From assembly GCF_014656455.1 (NCBI RefSeq), contig NZ_BNCL01000021.1, forward strand, positions 1-43,984: 43,984 nucleotides of DNA. The letters run 5' to 3'. A model generated the notes under the pieces. That model had not been told where the DNA came from, did not search any database, and worked only from the letters and a program-made list of their open reading frames with translations. The translations under genes and the position numbers were made by a program. Each line of letters starts with the position of its first letter. The first letter of the stretch is position 1. Below, piece after piece: positions 1 through 8,309 of the stretch. The DNA comes from Paracoccus aerius. Its GTDB lineage: Bacteria > Pseudomonadota > Alphaproteobacteria > Rhodobacterales > Rhodobacteraceae.

Positions 1-82
1 CCTTCTACGCAAGCTTGAACGCAGCCGAAAAAGCAGCCTAATCATTGAACCACAAACTCTCCGGTAAACCCGGGGCGGTTCA
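1..82 (+). mobile_element. Right end of an IS3-like insertion sequence (partial)
   Basis: An open frame entering from the left edge ends FYASLNAAEKAA-stop at 39-41, which resembles the C terminus of IS3-family OrfB transposases. It is followed by a stretch at about 57-82 whose reverse complement begins TGAACCGCCCCGGGTTTACC, the style of terminal inverted repeat seen in many IS3-family elements of Rhodobacterales. The rest of the element lies outside the window, so the family call is by resemblance only. From 83 to about 325 I see no credible gene; this stretch is the upstream region of the GntR gene. Confidence 0.5.
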
Positions 83-325
83 CACCGTATCGCCTGAATT
101 TTTCTGCCATCAAGCCAGCTCAGCTTTTCCGGTGCGCCAGTTGAGCAAGAGATTGAGTGCCCTCGTGCGTGTCGCGAGTGTGGTGGAAATTGTCCGTCGT
201 CGAATGACTTGGAGCAGGTGGCCTCAAGGAACCAACGGCTCCGCCGTAAAATCACATGGCATGAGACCGGGGAAACCCGCTAAGTGTCGCTGACCCTGAA
301 AGCAGAGCTACACGAAGCCGATACC

Positions 326-1042
326 ATGTCGAGAAATGAAAGCAGCCCGTCAGAAGGATCTATCAGTCCACGGAGAGGCAAATTCCCTGTCGAGGACATC
401 ATCTATGATCGCATCATCGCGCTGATCATGGAGAAGCACCTACGCCCCGGTCAGCGGCTCAATGAGGTGAAGCTGGCGGCGGCCTATGATGTCCCGCGCT
501 CACGAGCGAGGCGTGTGCTTGAACGCCTGAAGGATGAAGAGATCGTCACCTTCGAACTGAACAAAGGCGCCTTTCTCAGCCGGCCGTCGGCCGAAGAAGC
601 CCGGCACGTATTCGAAACCCGGCGGCATCTCGAATATGCCGGCCTGTCCCTCATCTGCGAGCGGGCGACAAAAGGCGACCTCGACGTCCTGCGCGAGCAC
701 ATCCTCGCCGAGCAGCGGGCCTTCAGCGAACAGCGCCGCGACGCGAACCGCCTCGCGGGTGAATTCCACGATCTTCTAGCTCAGATGACGAAAAACCCAA
801 TTCTCGAGAAGCTGCTGATCGGCCTTGTCCGGCGCTGTGTCCTCATTCAGTCGGTTTATGAGGTGGAAACGAACTCGCTGTGCCTGACTTCCGAGCATTC
901 GCAGATTGTAGATGCCATCGAAGCGAAAGACGCGCAGGCAGCCATCAAGGTTATGGCTCAGCACTTTGACCATATTGTAGGCAGTCTGGACCTGCGGGAG
1001 GATCGTGAGCGTGCGACCGACGTCTACGCTCTTCCCAACTGA
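326..1042 (+). CDS. GntR-family transcriptional regulator, FCD subfamily
   Basis: Predicted cytoplasmic DNA-binding regulator of 238 residues. The N-terminal winged helix (about residues 20-85) has the GntR pattern IIYDRIIALI..LRPGQRLNEVKLA..Y.VPRSRARRVLERL. The all-helical FCD effector domain follows, with the usual histidines in GEFHDLLA and SEHSQIVDAI. The frame is open from a GTG at 284, but the ATG at 326 puts the start just before the charged leader typical of this family. It lies directly upstream of and co-oriented with the puuE-allA-hydA operon, so it is probably the local regulator of ureide or pyrimidine catabolism (inference). It resembles the two other FCD regulators in this window. 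Confidence 0.9.
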   Translation: MSRNESSPSEGSISPRRGKFPVEDIIYDRIIALIMEKHLRPGQRLNEVKLAAAYDVPRSRARRVLERLKDEEIVTFELNKGAFLSRPSAEEARHVFETRRHLEYAGLSLICERATKGDLDVLREHILAEQRAFSEQRRDANRLAGEFHDLLAQMTKNPILEKLLIGLVRRCVLIQSVYEVETNSLCLTSEHSQIVDAIEAKDAQAAIKVMAQHFDHIVGSLDLREDRERATDVYALPN

Positions 1043-1170
1043 TTTCTTCTAATCCGTTAATACAAAAAGACGACAGCGCAACGCAGTGTTCTTGATCTGT
1101 CGTTGAACCCGCAACTTCAGTCTTTTTGTGTGGAAATAATACTTGCCAGATAAAAAACCTAGCTCCTAAA

Positions 1171-1192
1171 GTGCATGCAATCTTGCACGCAT
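1171..1192. promoter_or_regulatory. Candidate operator upstream of puuE
   Basis: TGCAA-TC-TTGCA (1176-1187) is a perfect 12-bp palindrome with weaker symmetric arms. It lies about 20 bp before the puuE start and just after the GntR gene. A site here could block transcription or ribosome access. Assignment to the adjacent GntR regulator is inference. Confidence 0.35.
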
Positions 1193-1207
1193 TGCTAAGG
1201 GCTCTTC

Positions 1208-2119
1208 ATGAACAAACCTGCGCGCGACTTTGTTGGATACGGCAGACAGCGCCCCACAGGTCGTTGGCCAAACGGCTCAAAGCTCGCTGTAAATGTCGTC
1301 GTCAACTATGAAGAGGGGTCAGAAAGATCCTTCGCGATGGATGATCCAGACCAGGAGCCGATGACGGAGTGGGGCGCCTATCCCTTTCCGAGAGACATCC
1401 GCAATCTCGCAATGGAATCCATGTATGAATACGGCTCTCGGGTCGGTGTCTGGCGGGTATTGGATGCCCTGAACCAAGCCGGGATCAGGTCAACCTTCTT
1501 CGCTTGCGCCGTCGCGTTCGAACAGAACCCCGAGGTTGCGGCCGAGGTTGTGCGCACCGGTCACGAAGTCTGCAGCCACGGGTACCGTTGGGAAGAGGTC
1601 TTTCGCCTTACCCGGGATCAGGAACGCAAACATATCAGGCTGGCGCTCGACTCCTTTACCCGGACATGCGGCAAGCCTCCTGTCGGCTGGTACTGCCGCT
1701 ATGGAGCAAGCGTCCACACCCGCGAACTGCTCGTGGAGCATGGCGGCTTTCTTTATGACAGCGACGCCTACAACGACGATGTCCCATACCGGGTCGACGT
1801 CAACGGCATCTCACAGCTTGTCTTGCCCTATTCGTGCGACATCAACGATCTGAGGTTCTGGATCGCGCCAGGCTTTATAACGGCCGATGACTTCTATCGC
1901 TATCTTTGCGAGAGCTTGGACGTGCTTCTGGCCGAGGCAGAACAGGGTCCGCGCATGATGTCGATCGGCCTGCACCCCCGCATGATTGGCAGGCCGGGCC
2001 GCATCCGCGCCCTGAGCCGCTTCTTCGACTATGCCAAGGCAAAGGAAGGCGTTTGGTTTGGCACGCGCGAGGAAATCGCGCATGCCTGGAACCAACGAGA
2101 TGGCCAAAATGGCGTATGA
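1208..2119 (+). CDS. puuE: Allantoinase of the PuuE type (polysaccharide-deacetylase fold)
   Basis: Predicted to hydrolyse allantoin to allantoate in purine-ring catabolism. The 303-residue length matches PuuE proteins. Recognisable family segments are FVGYGRQRP near the N terminus, LAVNVVVNYEEGSE, the ..WGAYPFPRDI.. block, the GHEVCSHGYRWEE block (about residues 116-128, the NodB-like core) and SIGLHPRMIGRPGR near the C terminus. This family is unrelated to the amidohydrolase-type allantoinases. The ATG at 1208 has an AAGGG ribosome-binding site six bases upstream. Its 3' end overlaps allA, and the pairing PuuE plus AllA is a common allantoin-degradation arrangement. Substrate assignment rests on family resemblance. 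Confidence 0.9.
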   Translation: MNKPARDFVGYGRQRPTGRWPNGSKLAVNVVVNYEEGSERSFAMDDPDQEPMTEWGAYPFPRDIRNLAMESMYEYGSRVGVWRVLDALNQAGIRSTFFACAVAFEQNPEVAAEVVRTGHEVCSHGYRWEEVFRLTRDQERKHIRLALDSFTRTCGKPPVGWYCRYGASVHTRELLVEHGGFLYDSDAYNDDVPYRVDVNGISQLVLPYSCDINDLRFWIAPGFITADDFYRYLCESLDVLLAEAEQGPRMMSIGLHPRMIGRPGRIRALSRFFDYAKAKEGVWFGTREEIAHAWNQRDGQNGV

Positions 2120-2585
2120 CCTCGTTGCCGAGCCTCTCTCCGTCGAACGCTGCTCTGGTTATTGCGATCTGCTTGCGCAGCAGGGTGACACGGCCTGCAG
2201 CCGCGATCCGCGCGAGAATGCCCGGCTGGTCATCGAAATCATCAGCGTCCAGCCTGCCGATCCGGCGGCCGCGACTTTCAGGATGGAACGTCACCCTACG
2301 TCGGCGCAGGCCTTCATCCCGCTTGATGACGGGGACTATCTGATCGTCATGTGTCGGAGTGATGCAGGGGATCGCCCCGATCTTCAGGATCTGCGCGCCC
2401 TGATCGTGCCGGGTCACACTGCCATTCAGTACCGGCCGGCCATATGGCATGTGCCGATGCAGACCGTCTCAGACCCCGGACGGTTTTGTGTCGTGACCAA
2501 CAGGGCAGGCACGCCGAACGACTGCGAGTGGGCCGAAACCGAGCCCTTCACGGTCCACCTCAAGCCTCATCTCAAGCGAGCCTGA
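2100..2585 (+). CDS. allA: Ureidoglycolate lyase
   Basis: Predicted to cleave ureidoglycolate to glyoxylate and urea. The sequence aligns by eye with E. coli AllA along its length: ERHP..AQAFIPL, DRPDLQDLRALIV, the IQYRPAIWHVPM block and the C-terminal NDCEW..TEPFTVHL. The start is uncertain: ATGs at 2082, 2100 and 2109 are in frame. The MAKMAYDLVAEPLS leader fits the family best, while the one at 2082 has a GAGGAAA ribosome-binding site. All of them overlap the puuE end, indicating translational coupling. About 160 residues, as expected for AllA. Glyoxylate released here could feed the glyoxylate pathway elsewhere in the cell (inference). Confidence 0.88.
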   Translation: MAKMAYDLVAEPLSVERCSGYCDLLAQQGDTACSRDPRENARLVIEIISVQPADPAAATFRMERHPTSAQAFIPLDDGDYLIVMCRSDAGDRPDLQDLRALIVPGHTAIQYRPAIWHVPMQTVSDPGRFCVVTNRAGTPNDCEWAETEPFTVHLKPHLKRA

Positions 2586-2588
2586 CTC

Positions 2589-4019
2589 ATGTTCGACATT
2601 ATCATTCGCAACGGAACAATTGCCACGGCCTCGGACGTCTTCATCGCCGACATCGGCCTTCGCGACGGCGCAATCGTCCAGATCGGCGGTGAAATGACAG
2701 AGGCGCGGCAGATGATCGATGCCACTGGCAAGTATGTCCTGCCAGGGGGGATCGACAGTCATGTCCACCTGTCGCAGCCCCAGCCTCCGGGCATCGAGAT
2801 GTGCGACGATTTCGAAAGTGGCACCCGGTCCGCTCTGATCGGCGGCAACACAACAGTCATGCCGTTCTGCCTGCAGGAAAAAGGCCGCCCGCTACGCGAG
2901 GTGTTGGCGGAATATCATGCGCTTGCCGAAGGTCGCTGCCATACCGATGTCAGCTTTCACCTTATTATCTCTGAAATCACGCCGCAGCTTCTGGGTCAGG
3001 AACTCCCTGCGCTGGTTGAAGATGGCTACACGTCTTTCAAGGTCTTCATGACCTACGAAGGGCTGCGGCTGCGCGATGACGAGATCCTCGAGACCATGGA
3101 TTGCGCTAGGCGTTCGGGAGCCTTGGTGATGGTCCATTGTGAAAACGAAGATGCGATCCGGTATCTGATCGGCCGTCATGAGATGGCAGGCGATGTCGCG
3201 CCCAAGGCCCATGCGACGACTCGACCAACCCTTGTAGAACGTGAGGCGGCGCACCGTGCGCTGAGTCTGGCGCAAGTTGTCGACGTGCCAATCGTTATTG
3301 TTCACGTCTCTAACCGAGAGGCGATGGATGAGATCCGCCGCGCCCGCGAGCGCGGCCAGAAGGTCATAGGCGAAACCTGTCCGCAATACCTGATGCTGAC
3401 CGCCGATGACCTTGATCGCGACAACTGGGAGGGTGCGAGATATGTCTGTTCGCCCCCACCGCGTGACAAGGCCTCGCAAGAAGCATGCTGGGAGGGCCTG
3501 GAGCAGGGGGTCTTTGACATCTACTCCTCGGACCATTGTCCGTTCCGCTTCAACGATGACAAGGGCAAGCTGAACCCACCGGGAAAAACGAGCTTCCGCC
3601 ATATTCCAAACGGAATTCCCGGCATCGCGATGCGCCTGCCCATCCTGTTCTCGGAAGGGGTCATGAAGGGACGGATCGACATCTCGCGCTTCGTTGCGCT
3701 CAGTTCCACCAATCACGCAAAGACCTATGGCCTTTACCCGCGCAAAGGCTCGATCACGATTGGTGCGGATGCTGATCTCTCGATCTGGGATCCTGCGGTC
3801 CAGCGTCGGATCACCCATGATGATTTGCAGGACGGTTGCGACTACACCCCCTATGAGGGGCTCGAGGTCCAAGGCTGGCCTACGACCGTCCTCCTGCGCG
3901 GAGAGGTCGTAGTCGATGATGGCCAGCTGGTCAGTTCGCGCCGGGGTGTCCATCTGGCTCGCGACCGGTCGCCGCTCGCAACCAAGGTTTTCAACGACAA
4001 AACACAGCCAAGTATTTGA
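2589..4019 (+). CDS. hydA: Dihydropyrimidinase / D-hydantoinase
   Basis: Metal-dependent cyclic amidohydrolase of 476 residues that opens dihydropyrimidine or hydantoin rings. The dinuclear site is intact: His58 and His60 (DSHVH), Lys151 (TSFKVF, the lysine carbamylated in this family), His183 (MVHCEN), His239 (VIVHVSN) and Asp315 (SSDHCPF). The substrate-loop motif CSPPPR is also present. SDHCPF and this length favour dihydropyrimidinase or hydantoinase over allantoinase, though an allantoin-like substrate cannot be excluded given the puuE and allA neighbours. The gene starts three bases after allA and its stop overlaps the reading frame leading into the MFS gene, so it is part of the same operon. 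Confidence 0.9.
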   Translation: MFDIIIRNGTIATASDVFIADIGLRDGAIVQIGGEMTEARQMIDATGKYVLPGGIDSHVHLSQPQPPGIEMCDDFESGTRSALIGGNTTVMPFCLQEKGRPLREVLAEYHALAEGRCHTDVSFHLIISEITPQLLGQELPALVEDGYTSFKVFMTYEGLRLRDDEILETMDCARRSGALVMVHCENEDAIRYLIGRHEMAGDVAPKAHATTRPTLVEREAAHRALSLAQVVDVPIVIVHVSNREAMDEIRRARERGQKVIGETCPQYLMLTADDLDRDNWEGARYVCSPPPRDKASQEACWEGLEQGVFDIYSSDHCPFRFNDDKGKLNPPGKTSFRHIPNGIPGIAMRLPILFSEGVMKGRIDISRFVALSSTNHAKTYGLYPRKGSITIGADADLSIWDPAVQRRITHDDLQDGCDYTPYEGLEVQGWPTTVLLRGEVVVDDGQLVSSRRGVHLARDRSPLATKVFNDKTQPSI

Positions 4020-4054
4020 TCGCCGACCACCGGGATCAGAACAGGGAGACAGGA

Positions 4055-5479
4055 ATGCAGCATACCCATATTGAAAGGGGCGCCAGCGCCCAAAGCCTGG
4101 AAGGGCAGCTGACCCGCGCCCTTGATGCGATGCCGGTCAGAAGTGCCCATATCTGGCTGTTGCTGCTTGTATCGTTCGGCGCTCTGCTGGATGCGATGAC
4201 GCAGGCCAATATCGGCTTGGTTGCACCACGCCTTGCAGACCTTTGGGGCATTTCCGCACTCCAAATCGGGCTGCTGTCGACCTTGACCTTTTTCGGCATG
4301 GCAATCGGGTCAGTCTTGGCAGGCTACACGAACGACCGTTATGGCCGGAAGTTCACCTATACTTATAACCTCGCTCTTTTCACTGTTGGCTCGCTTGTCG
4401 CGGGTCTTTCTGGCTCTGTTGAAGTTCTTCTCATCGCGCGGTTCATGTGCGGAATTGGCCTCGGCGGTGAGCTCAGCACCGCGTTGACACTGATTTCCGA
4501 AGTTATGCCGACCCGTATCCGAGGTGCTGCCCTAGGCGTCGTCAATGTCGCGGCAGGCGGGCTGGGACTGCTGATCGCACCCGCTCTTGTCACATTGATG
4601 CTTGGGCCGCTCGAACCGGTCTTTGGCGGACCGGAAGTTGCTTGGCGGTGGGTCTTGGGCATTATGGCCGTTCCTGCGCTTGCCATCTTCGTCTACCGCA
4701 TCTTCCTTCCGGAATCCCCTCGGTTCCTGCTGGCAGAGGGTAATGTGGATGAGGCAAATTCGGTTCTGACACGGCTTTCGTTGAACCGGCTGCGCAAGCC
4801 CCGCGGCATGGTGGTCAAGGAATTCATCAAGGCCGGTGCAACTGAGCGGCTCGTGTCGCAGAAAGTTCCTTTCAGCGCGATCTTCCAGGGTGAGCTGTTC
4901 CGCCGGACGGCCGTTGTCTGGACGGTCATCGCCATGACGTTCGGTGCCCAGCTGACGATCCTCGTGTTCATGCCCACGGTGCTCGTGTCGCGCGGCTATG
5001 ACCTGCAATCCTCTTTGCTCTACACAACCATCATCAACATTGGTGGCCTTGTGGGGGCACTTATGGCTAGCTACTTTGGTTATCGTGTCAAGCGTCGGGC
5101 CGTGCTGGGCTTCGGATCAGTCTTGGCGATCTTTATAGCCTTAGCCTTCGGCTACTCTGAGACGTTTGGGCCGATCCTGTTCTTCGGGGGCCTCCTGCAG
5201 GTGATGTTCATCCTGCTGAACACCACCGCCTGGATGTGGGCGCCCGAGCTCTACCCGACCCGCGTACGTGGCTTCGGTACAGGATGCGCGGTCACTGTCG
5301 GCTTCCTCTCAGCCTCTATTTTCCCGCTGCTTGCCGGTTATCTGTTTGAAAGCGGCGGTGTCGCCGCGATGTTCGCGATGATCGCAGTGATGTATGTCGT
5401 GATGGCGCTCGCCGTCATGTTCGGTCCTGAAACGCACGGAAAGTCTCTTGAGAGCGTTAGTGGCGAGGAAGCGCTGTAG
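4055..5479 (+). CDS. MFS transporter (metabolite:H+ symporter type)
   Basis: Inner-membrane secondary transporter of 474 residues with about 12 hydrophobic segments. It shows the MFS loop motif GYTNDRYGRK between helices 2 and 3, and the PESPRFLL motif after helix 6 typical of sugar-porter and aromatic-acid:H+ symporter-like members. The ATG at 4055 follows a GGGAG ribosome-binding site, and I prefer it to the upstream in-frame ATG at 4016 inside hydA. Position as the last gene of puuE-allA-hydA suggests import of allantoin, a hydantoin or a dihydropyrimidine (inference). A hairpin terminator follows. Confidence 0.85.
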   Translation: MQHTHIERGASAQSLEGQLTRALDAMPVRSAHIWLLLLVSFGALLDAMTQANIGLVAPRLADLWGISALQIGLLSTLTFFGMAIGSVLAGYTNDRYGRKFTYTYNLALFTVGSLVAGLSGSVEVLLIARFMCGIGLGGELSTALTLISEVMPTRIRGAALGVVNVAAGGLGLLIAPALVTLMLGPLEPVFGGPEVAWRWVLGIMAVPALAIFVYRIFLPESPRFLLAEGNVDEANSVLTRLSLNRLRKPRGMVVKEFIKAGATERLVSQKVPFSAIFQGELFRRTAVVWTVIAMTFGAQLTILVFMPTVLVSRGYDLQSSLLYTTIINIGGLVGALMASYFGYRVKRRAVLGFGSVLAIFIALAFGYSETFGPILFFGGLLQVMFILLNTTAWMWAPELYPTRVRGFGTGCAVTVGFLSASIFPLLAGYLFESGGVAAMFAMIAVMYVVMALAVMFGPETHGKSLESVSGEEAL

Positions 5480-5512
5480 CTATCCGCTCAGCCGTTCTCT
5501 CAAAGGAAAGAG

Positions 5513-5538
5513 CAAGGGGGGCTCAATCGCTCCCTTTG
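5513..5538 (+). terminator. Rho-independent terminator after the puuE-allA-hydA-MFS operon
   Basis: CAAGGGGGGC (5513-5522), loop TCAATC, then GCTCCCTTTG (5529-5538) form a 10-pair stem with two G-U pairs. A T-rich stretch TTGTTGCTTT follows. It lies 34 bases after the MFS stop codon. Confidence 0.65.
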
Positions 5539-5692
5539 TTGTTGCTTTGACGTAAGCTGCCCCATAACACCCGTTGATAATCATCAATGCGATCGGCAAT
5601 CATCTTGGGTTGCGCGGCACGGGGCCGAATGGACCCGTTGTCCTTTTCGCCTTGCCCCCACGGCATGCGGGAGCAAGCCATGTCGGCGGCGA

Positions 5693-5977
5693 TTAAGAGT
5701 TGACGCTGTCCTTCAGAGCCTTGGCCACCGTAAACTTTACTACGCGATCGGCAGGCTTTGTCATCGCCTCGCCTGTTGACGGATTGCGGACCTGTCGTTC
5801 GGGACGATCCCGACAGGCGAGCTTGCCCAAGCCAGGAAGGGTGAGGGCGCCACCCTCGGCCACAATCGAGGTCGCAACTTCGGAGAGCGCATCAAGGACA
5901 GAAGAGACATCCTTTTTCTCAACGCCAGACTTTTCGGCCAGAGTGGCAAGCAACTCGGTCTTGGTCATGGGCTTCAT
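5693..5977 (-). CDS. HU-family histone-like DNA-binding protein
   Basis: Small nucleoid protein of 94 residues. It begins MKPMTKTELLATLAEKSG, the HU dimerisation helices, and then shows LPGLGKL and the DNA-binding beta-arm with the conserved RNPSTGE segment and KPADRVVKF. The reading frame extends upstream to 6040, but the ATG at 5977 places the start at the normal HU N terminus. It is oriented against its neighbours and is probably transcribed alone. It opens a run of nucleic-acid-binding genes that includes H-NS, Csp and an AT-hook protein. It is somewhat divergent from the main chromosomal HU, so it may be an accessory paralogue (inference). Confidence 0.88.
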   Translation of the reverse strand: MKPMTKTELLATLAEKSGVEKKDVSSVLDALSEVATSIVAEGGALTLPGLGKLACRDRPERQVRNPSTGEAMTKPADRVVKFTVAKALKDSVNS

Positions 5978-6242
5978 CGTTCTTTCATTCTCATGTGAAT
6001 ATCTGGGATAGGGGTAGCCAGTGTCGGCCGGTTTTGCCACCTGAATGCGATTTATGCCAAGGTCAGGGCGCGCGTGGGATAGGCTTATTTAAAGACGAGA
6101 TTAAGGCGTCGGCAAGTGCCGACGGTCGCAGGTGCAAGTGCGACACAATCTTCCGGCAAATGACGTTCCGCTCCCTGCTACGGGCGGCGCCTGTAACGAG
6201 GCTCAAAGCCAGAGCACCTGATGGGAGAGGAAGGGCAGGGCC

Positions 6243-7019
6243 ATGCGGATCGCCACTTACAACATCAACGGCATCAATAGCCGGCTTGAGACGCTGCTCG
6301 CCTGGCTGGCTGAGACACAGCCCGACATCGTCTGCCTGCAGGAGTTGAAGGCCCCGCAGGCGAAGTTCCCGGAGCGGCAGCTGGCCAAGGCCGGCTACGC
6401 TTCCGTCTGGCACGGCCAGAGCCGGTGGAACGGCGTGGCGATCCTATCGCGTGTCGGTGAGCCAGTCGTGATCCGAAGGGGACTGCCCAAAGAACCCGAT
6501 CCGTCGCAAAGCCGCTATATCGAGGCGGCGGTGAATGGCATCCTGGTGGGCTGCCTTTATGCTCCCAATGGCAATCCCGCACCGGGTCCGAAATGGGAAT
6601 ACAAGCTCACATGGCTAAAGCAGTTCAGCGCCCATTCAAAACAGCTGCTTGCTCTGGACGTCCCGGTGATCCTGGCAGGCGATTACAACATCATTCCGGC
6701 CGAGTGCGATGTCTACAATCCAGACCCCTGGCGCGATGACGCCCTGTTTTTGCCAGAGGTCCGAAAGGCCTATGCGTCCCTTCTGAAACAGGGCTGGTGT
6801 GATGCCATTGCGACCATCCATCCCGACGAGCCCGTTTACACCTTCTGGGATTATCTGCGACAAGCCTGGGAGCGGAATGCCGGATTGCGGCTCGATCACC
6901 TGCTGCTCTCTCCCGATTTGGCAGCAAGACTCAAGGACGCGGGAGTTGATCGGGATATGCGAGCTCGGCCGAAAGCCAGCGATCATGCTCCAGCCTGGAT
7001 AGACTTGGCTAGCGAGTGA
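6243..7019 (+). CDS. xth: Exodeoxyribonuclease III / AP endonuclease
   Basis: DNA-repair nuclease of 258 residues (endonuclease/exonuclease/phosphatase fold) that incises abasic sites and degrades 3' ends. Active-site residues are visible in order: Asn8 (YNINGI), Glu34 (LQELK, metal ligand), Tyr106 (CLYAPNG), Asp147 and Asn149 (GDYNI), Asp218 (LRLDHLL) and the Asp247-His248 pair (KASDHAPAW). Length and motifs match the XthA class. The ATG at 6243 follows a purine-rich GGGAGAGGAAGGGCAGGG stretch. It is probably monocistronic. Confidence 0.93.
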   Translation: MRIATYNINGINSRLETLLAWLAETQPDIVCLQELKAPQAKFPERQLAKAGYASVWHGQSRWNGVAILSRVGEPVVIRRGLPKEPDPSQSRYIEAAVNGILVGCLYAPNGNPAPGPKWEYKLTWLKQFSAHSKQLLALDVPVILAGDYNIIPAECDVYNPDPWRDDALFLPEVRKAYASLLKQGWCDAIATIHPDEPVYTFWDYLRQAWERNAGLRLDHLLLSPDLAARLKDAGVDRDMRARPKASDHAPAWIDLASE

Positions 7020-7116
7020 TCCGATTTTTCCTTGAAGATCAAACACGCTTTCCAGATGAGAGGCTTTCCTGTCAGGAGTGGTTTCTGTATTGCGACAGGC
7101 AAATGAGGAGATCGTC

Positions 7117-7428
7117 ATGGACATCAATTACAACGAACTGTCACTCGAGCAGCTGAAAGAGATCAACAAGAAATCAGCCGCAGCCATTGCCGATTTCGAG
7201 AACCGTCGGAAAAAGGACGCCATCCAGAAGGCGACCGAGATCGCCAAGGCCGCGGGCTTCGCCTCGCTCGAAGACATGCTGGCCGCTCAGCCTGCCAAGC
7301 AAAAGGCCGAGCCGAAATACCGCCATCCGGAAAACTCTGAGCTCACCTGGAGCGGTCGCGGCCGAAAGCCCGGATGGATTGCCGAAGCTTTGGAAGCCGG
7401 AAAGTCGCTGGACGATTTCGCGATCTGA
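7117..7428 (+). CDS. H-NS/HvrA-family nucleoid protein
   Basis: Protein of 103 residues. The N-terminal half is a predicted coiled-coil oligomerisation region ([30 protein letters not shown] read in segments). The C terminus carries the H-NS DNA-binding motif [12 protein letters not shown]. In this family that loop inserts into the minor groove of AT-rich DNA, and alphaproteobacterial members (HvrA, Sinorhizobium-type H-NS) act as global or xenogeneic regulators. The ATG at 7117 has a GAGGAG ribosome-binding site; the longer frame from 7078 does not. Presence on an accessory segment fits a silencing or plasmid-stealth role (inference). Confidence 0.88.
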   Translation: MDINYNELSLEQLKEINKKSAAAIADFENRRKKDAIQKATEIAKAAGFASLEDMLAAQPAKQKAEPKYRHPENSELTWSGRGRKPGWIAEALEAGKSLDDFAI

Positions 7429-7565
7429 TGGTTCGCTCTAACTTTGGGATATGCGCTCAAGGGAATGCGCATGCCTCATCCAATTATCCGGCTGGCATAA
7501 CTGCTAAACCTCTTCCGCTGCCATCTGCCTCAGCGTTCAACAGGTTTCTTCCGAAAGGGTTCATC

Positions 7566-7775
7566 ATGGCCAGAGGTACCGTCAAATGGTTCAACGCCAC
7601 CAAAGGGTTTGGCTTCATCCAGCCCGACGAGGGCGGGCAAGATGTCTTCGTGCATATCTCGGCGGTCCAGCACTCGGGCTTGGCCGAGTTGGTCGACGGC
7701 CAGAAGGTGTCCTATGACCTGGAGCGTGACAAACGCTCTGGCAAGATGTCGGCCGGAAATCTGCAAGCAGGGTGA
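7566..7775 (+). CDS. Cold-shock protein (CspA family)
   Basis: Single OB-fold nucleic-acid-binding protein of 69 residues, a predicted RNA chaperone. It shows the N-terminal [15 protein letters not shown] with RNP-1 (KGFGFI) and RNP-2 (VFVHIS), and the basic C-terminal strand. Length is normal for a Csp. The preceding 137 bases have no gene and could form a regulatory leader as in other csp genes, although no specific cold-box element was recognised. A terminator hairpin follows at 7836-7860. Confidence 0.95.
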   Translation: MARGTVKWFNATKGFGFIQPDEGGQDVFVHISAVQHSGLAELVDGQKVSYDLERDKRSGKMSAGNLQAG

Positions 7776-7835
7776 GCGGGGGGTGCCGTCCTTCTTCACC
7801 ACCCCATTGCTTCTGGTGAGGATACACCGCCGGGC

Positions 7836-7860
7836 AAGGCCAGGCATGTTGCGTGGCCTT
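7836..7860 (+). terminator. Terminator hairpin after the cold-shock gene
   Basis: AAGGCCA (7836-7842) pairs perfectly with TGGCCTT (7854-7860) around an 11-base loop, followed by TGTTC. It lies 60 bases downstream of the csp stop. Confidence 0.5.
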
Positions 7861-7904
7861 TGTTCATGATCGGCAGCTCAGCAAGGCCATAAGGGAGACC
7901 AGAA

Positions 7905-8129
7905 ATGACCGAGAACCGCAGTGACGCACGTCTGAAGGCCGAGCTTGTCTTTGGCAAACTGCAGGCTCCACCCTCCGCCCGTGATCGCGCGTTCGAGGAG
8001 ATCAACGCTGTTCGGGCGGCGGGGGCGGAAAAGGTCCAAAGGCTTCGGGAAGCCCGGCTGGCCAGGGAACTGCAGGACAAGGCTGCGCTGAAGAGGCCAT
8101 CAGAACCTGGGTTGCCCGAAACATCCTGA
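7905..8129 (+). CDS. Small conserved-looking hypothetical protein, charged helical
   Basis: Encodes 74 residues with no recognised domain. The ATG at 7905 is preceded by AAGGGAGACC, a good ribosome-binding site, and codon use is G+C-rich at third positions like the neighbours. The sequence is rich in Arg, Ala and Glu (LREARLARELQDKA) and probably forms one or two amphipathic helices. It lies between the cold-shock gene and the AT-hook gene in the same direction. I do not recognise a function; similarity to its nucleic-acid-binding neighbours is by location only. Confidence 0.6.
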   Translation: MTENRSDARLKAELVFGKLQAPPSARDRAFEEINAVRAAGAEKVQRLREARLARELQDKAALKRPSEPGLPETS

Positions 8130-8309
8130 GCACGGCTGCAGCACAGGCAACCCCTTGCAATTGCCCTTGGCAGTCGGAGGATGGCTGCAGACAGTGTTGG
8201 CAAGCTGGCGGGGGCAAGCCACCTCCAAGGTCAGCCGACCTGAACCTGTCCTGATCCGAAACCTGATCCCACGCCCACCCGTTGTTGATCGCACACACGA
8301 GGAGACATC

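Noticed and set aside
45..293. 82-residue frame after the IS3-like end
   Set aside because: It begins inside the IS terminal repeat, has no ribosome-binding site and no recognisable protein features.
2892..3953. 353-residue minus-strand frame
   Set aside because: Antisense shadow of the dihydropyrimidinase gene.
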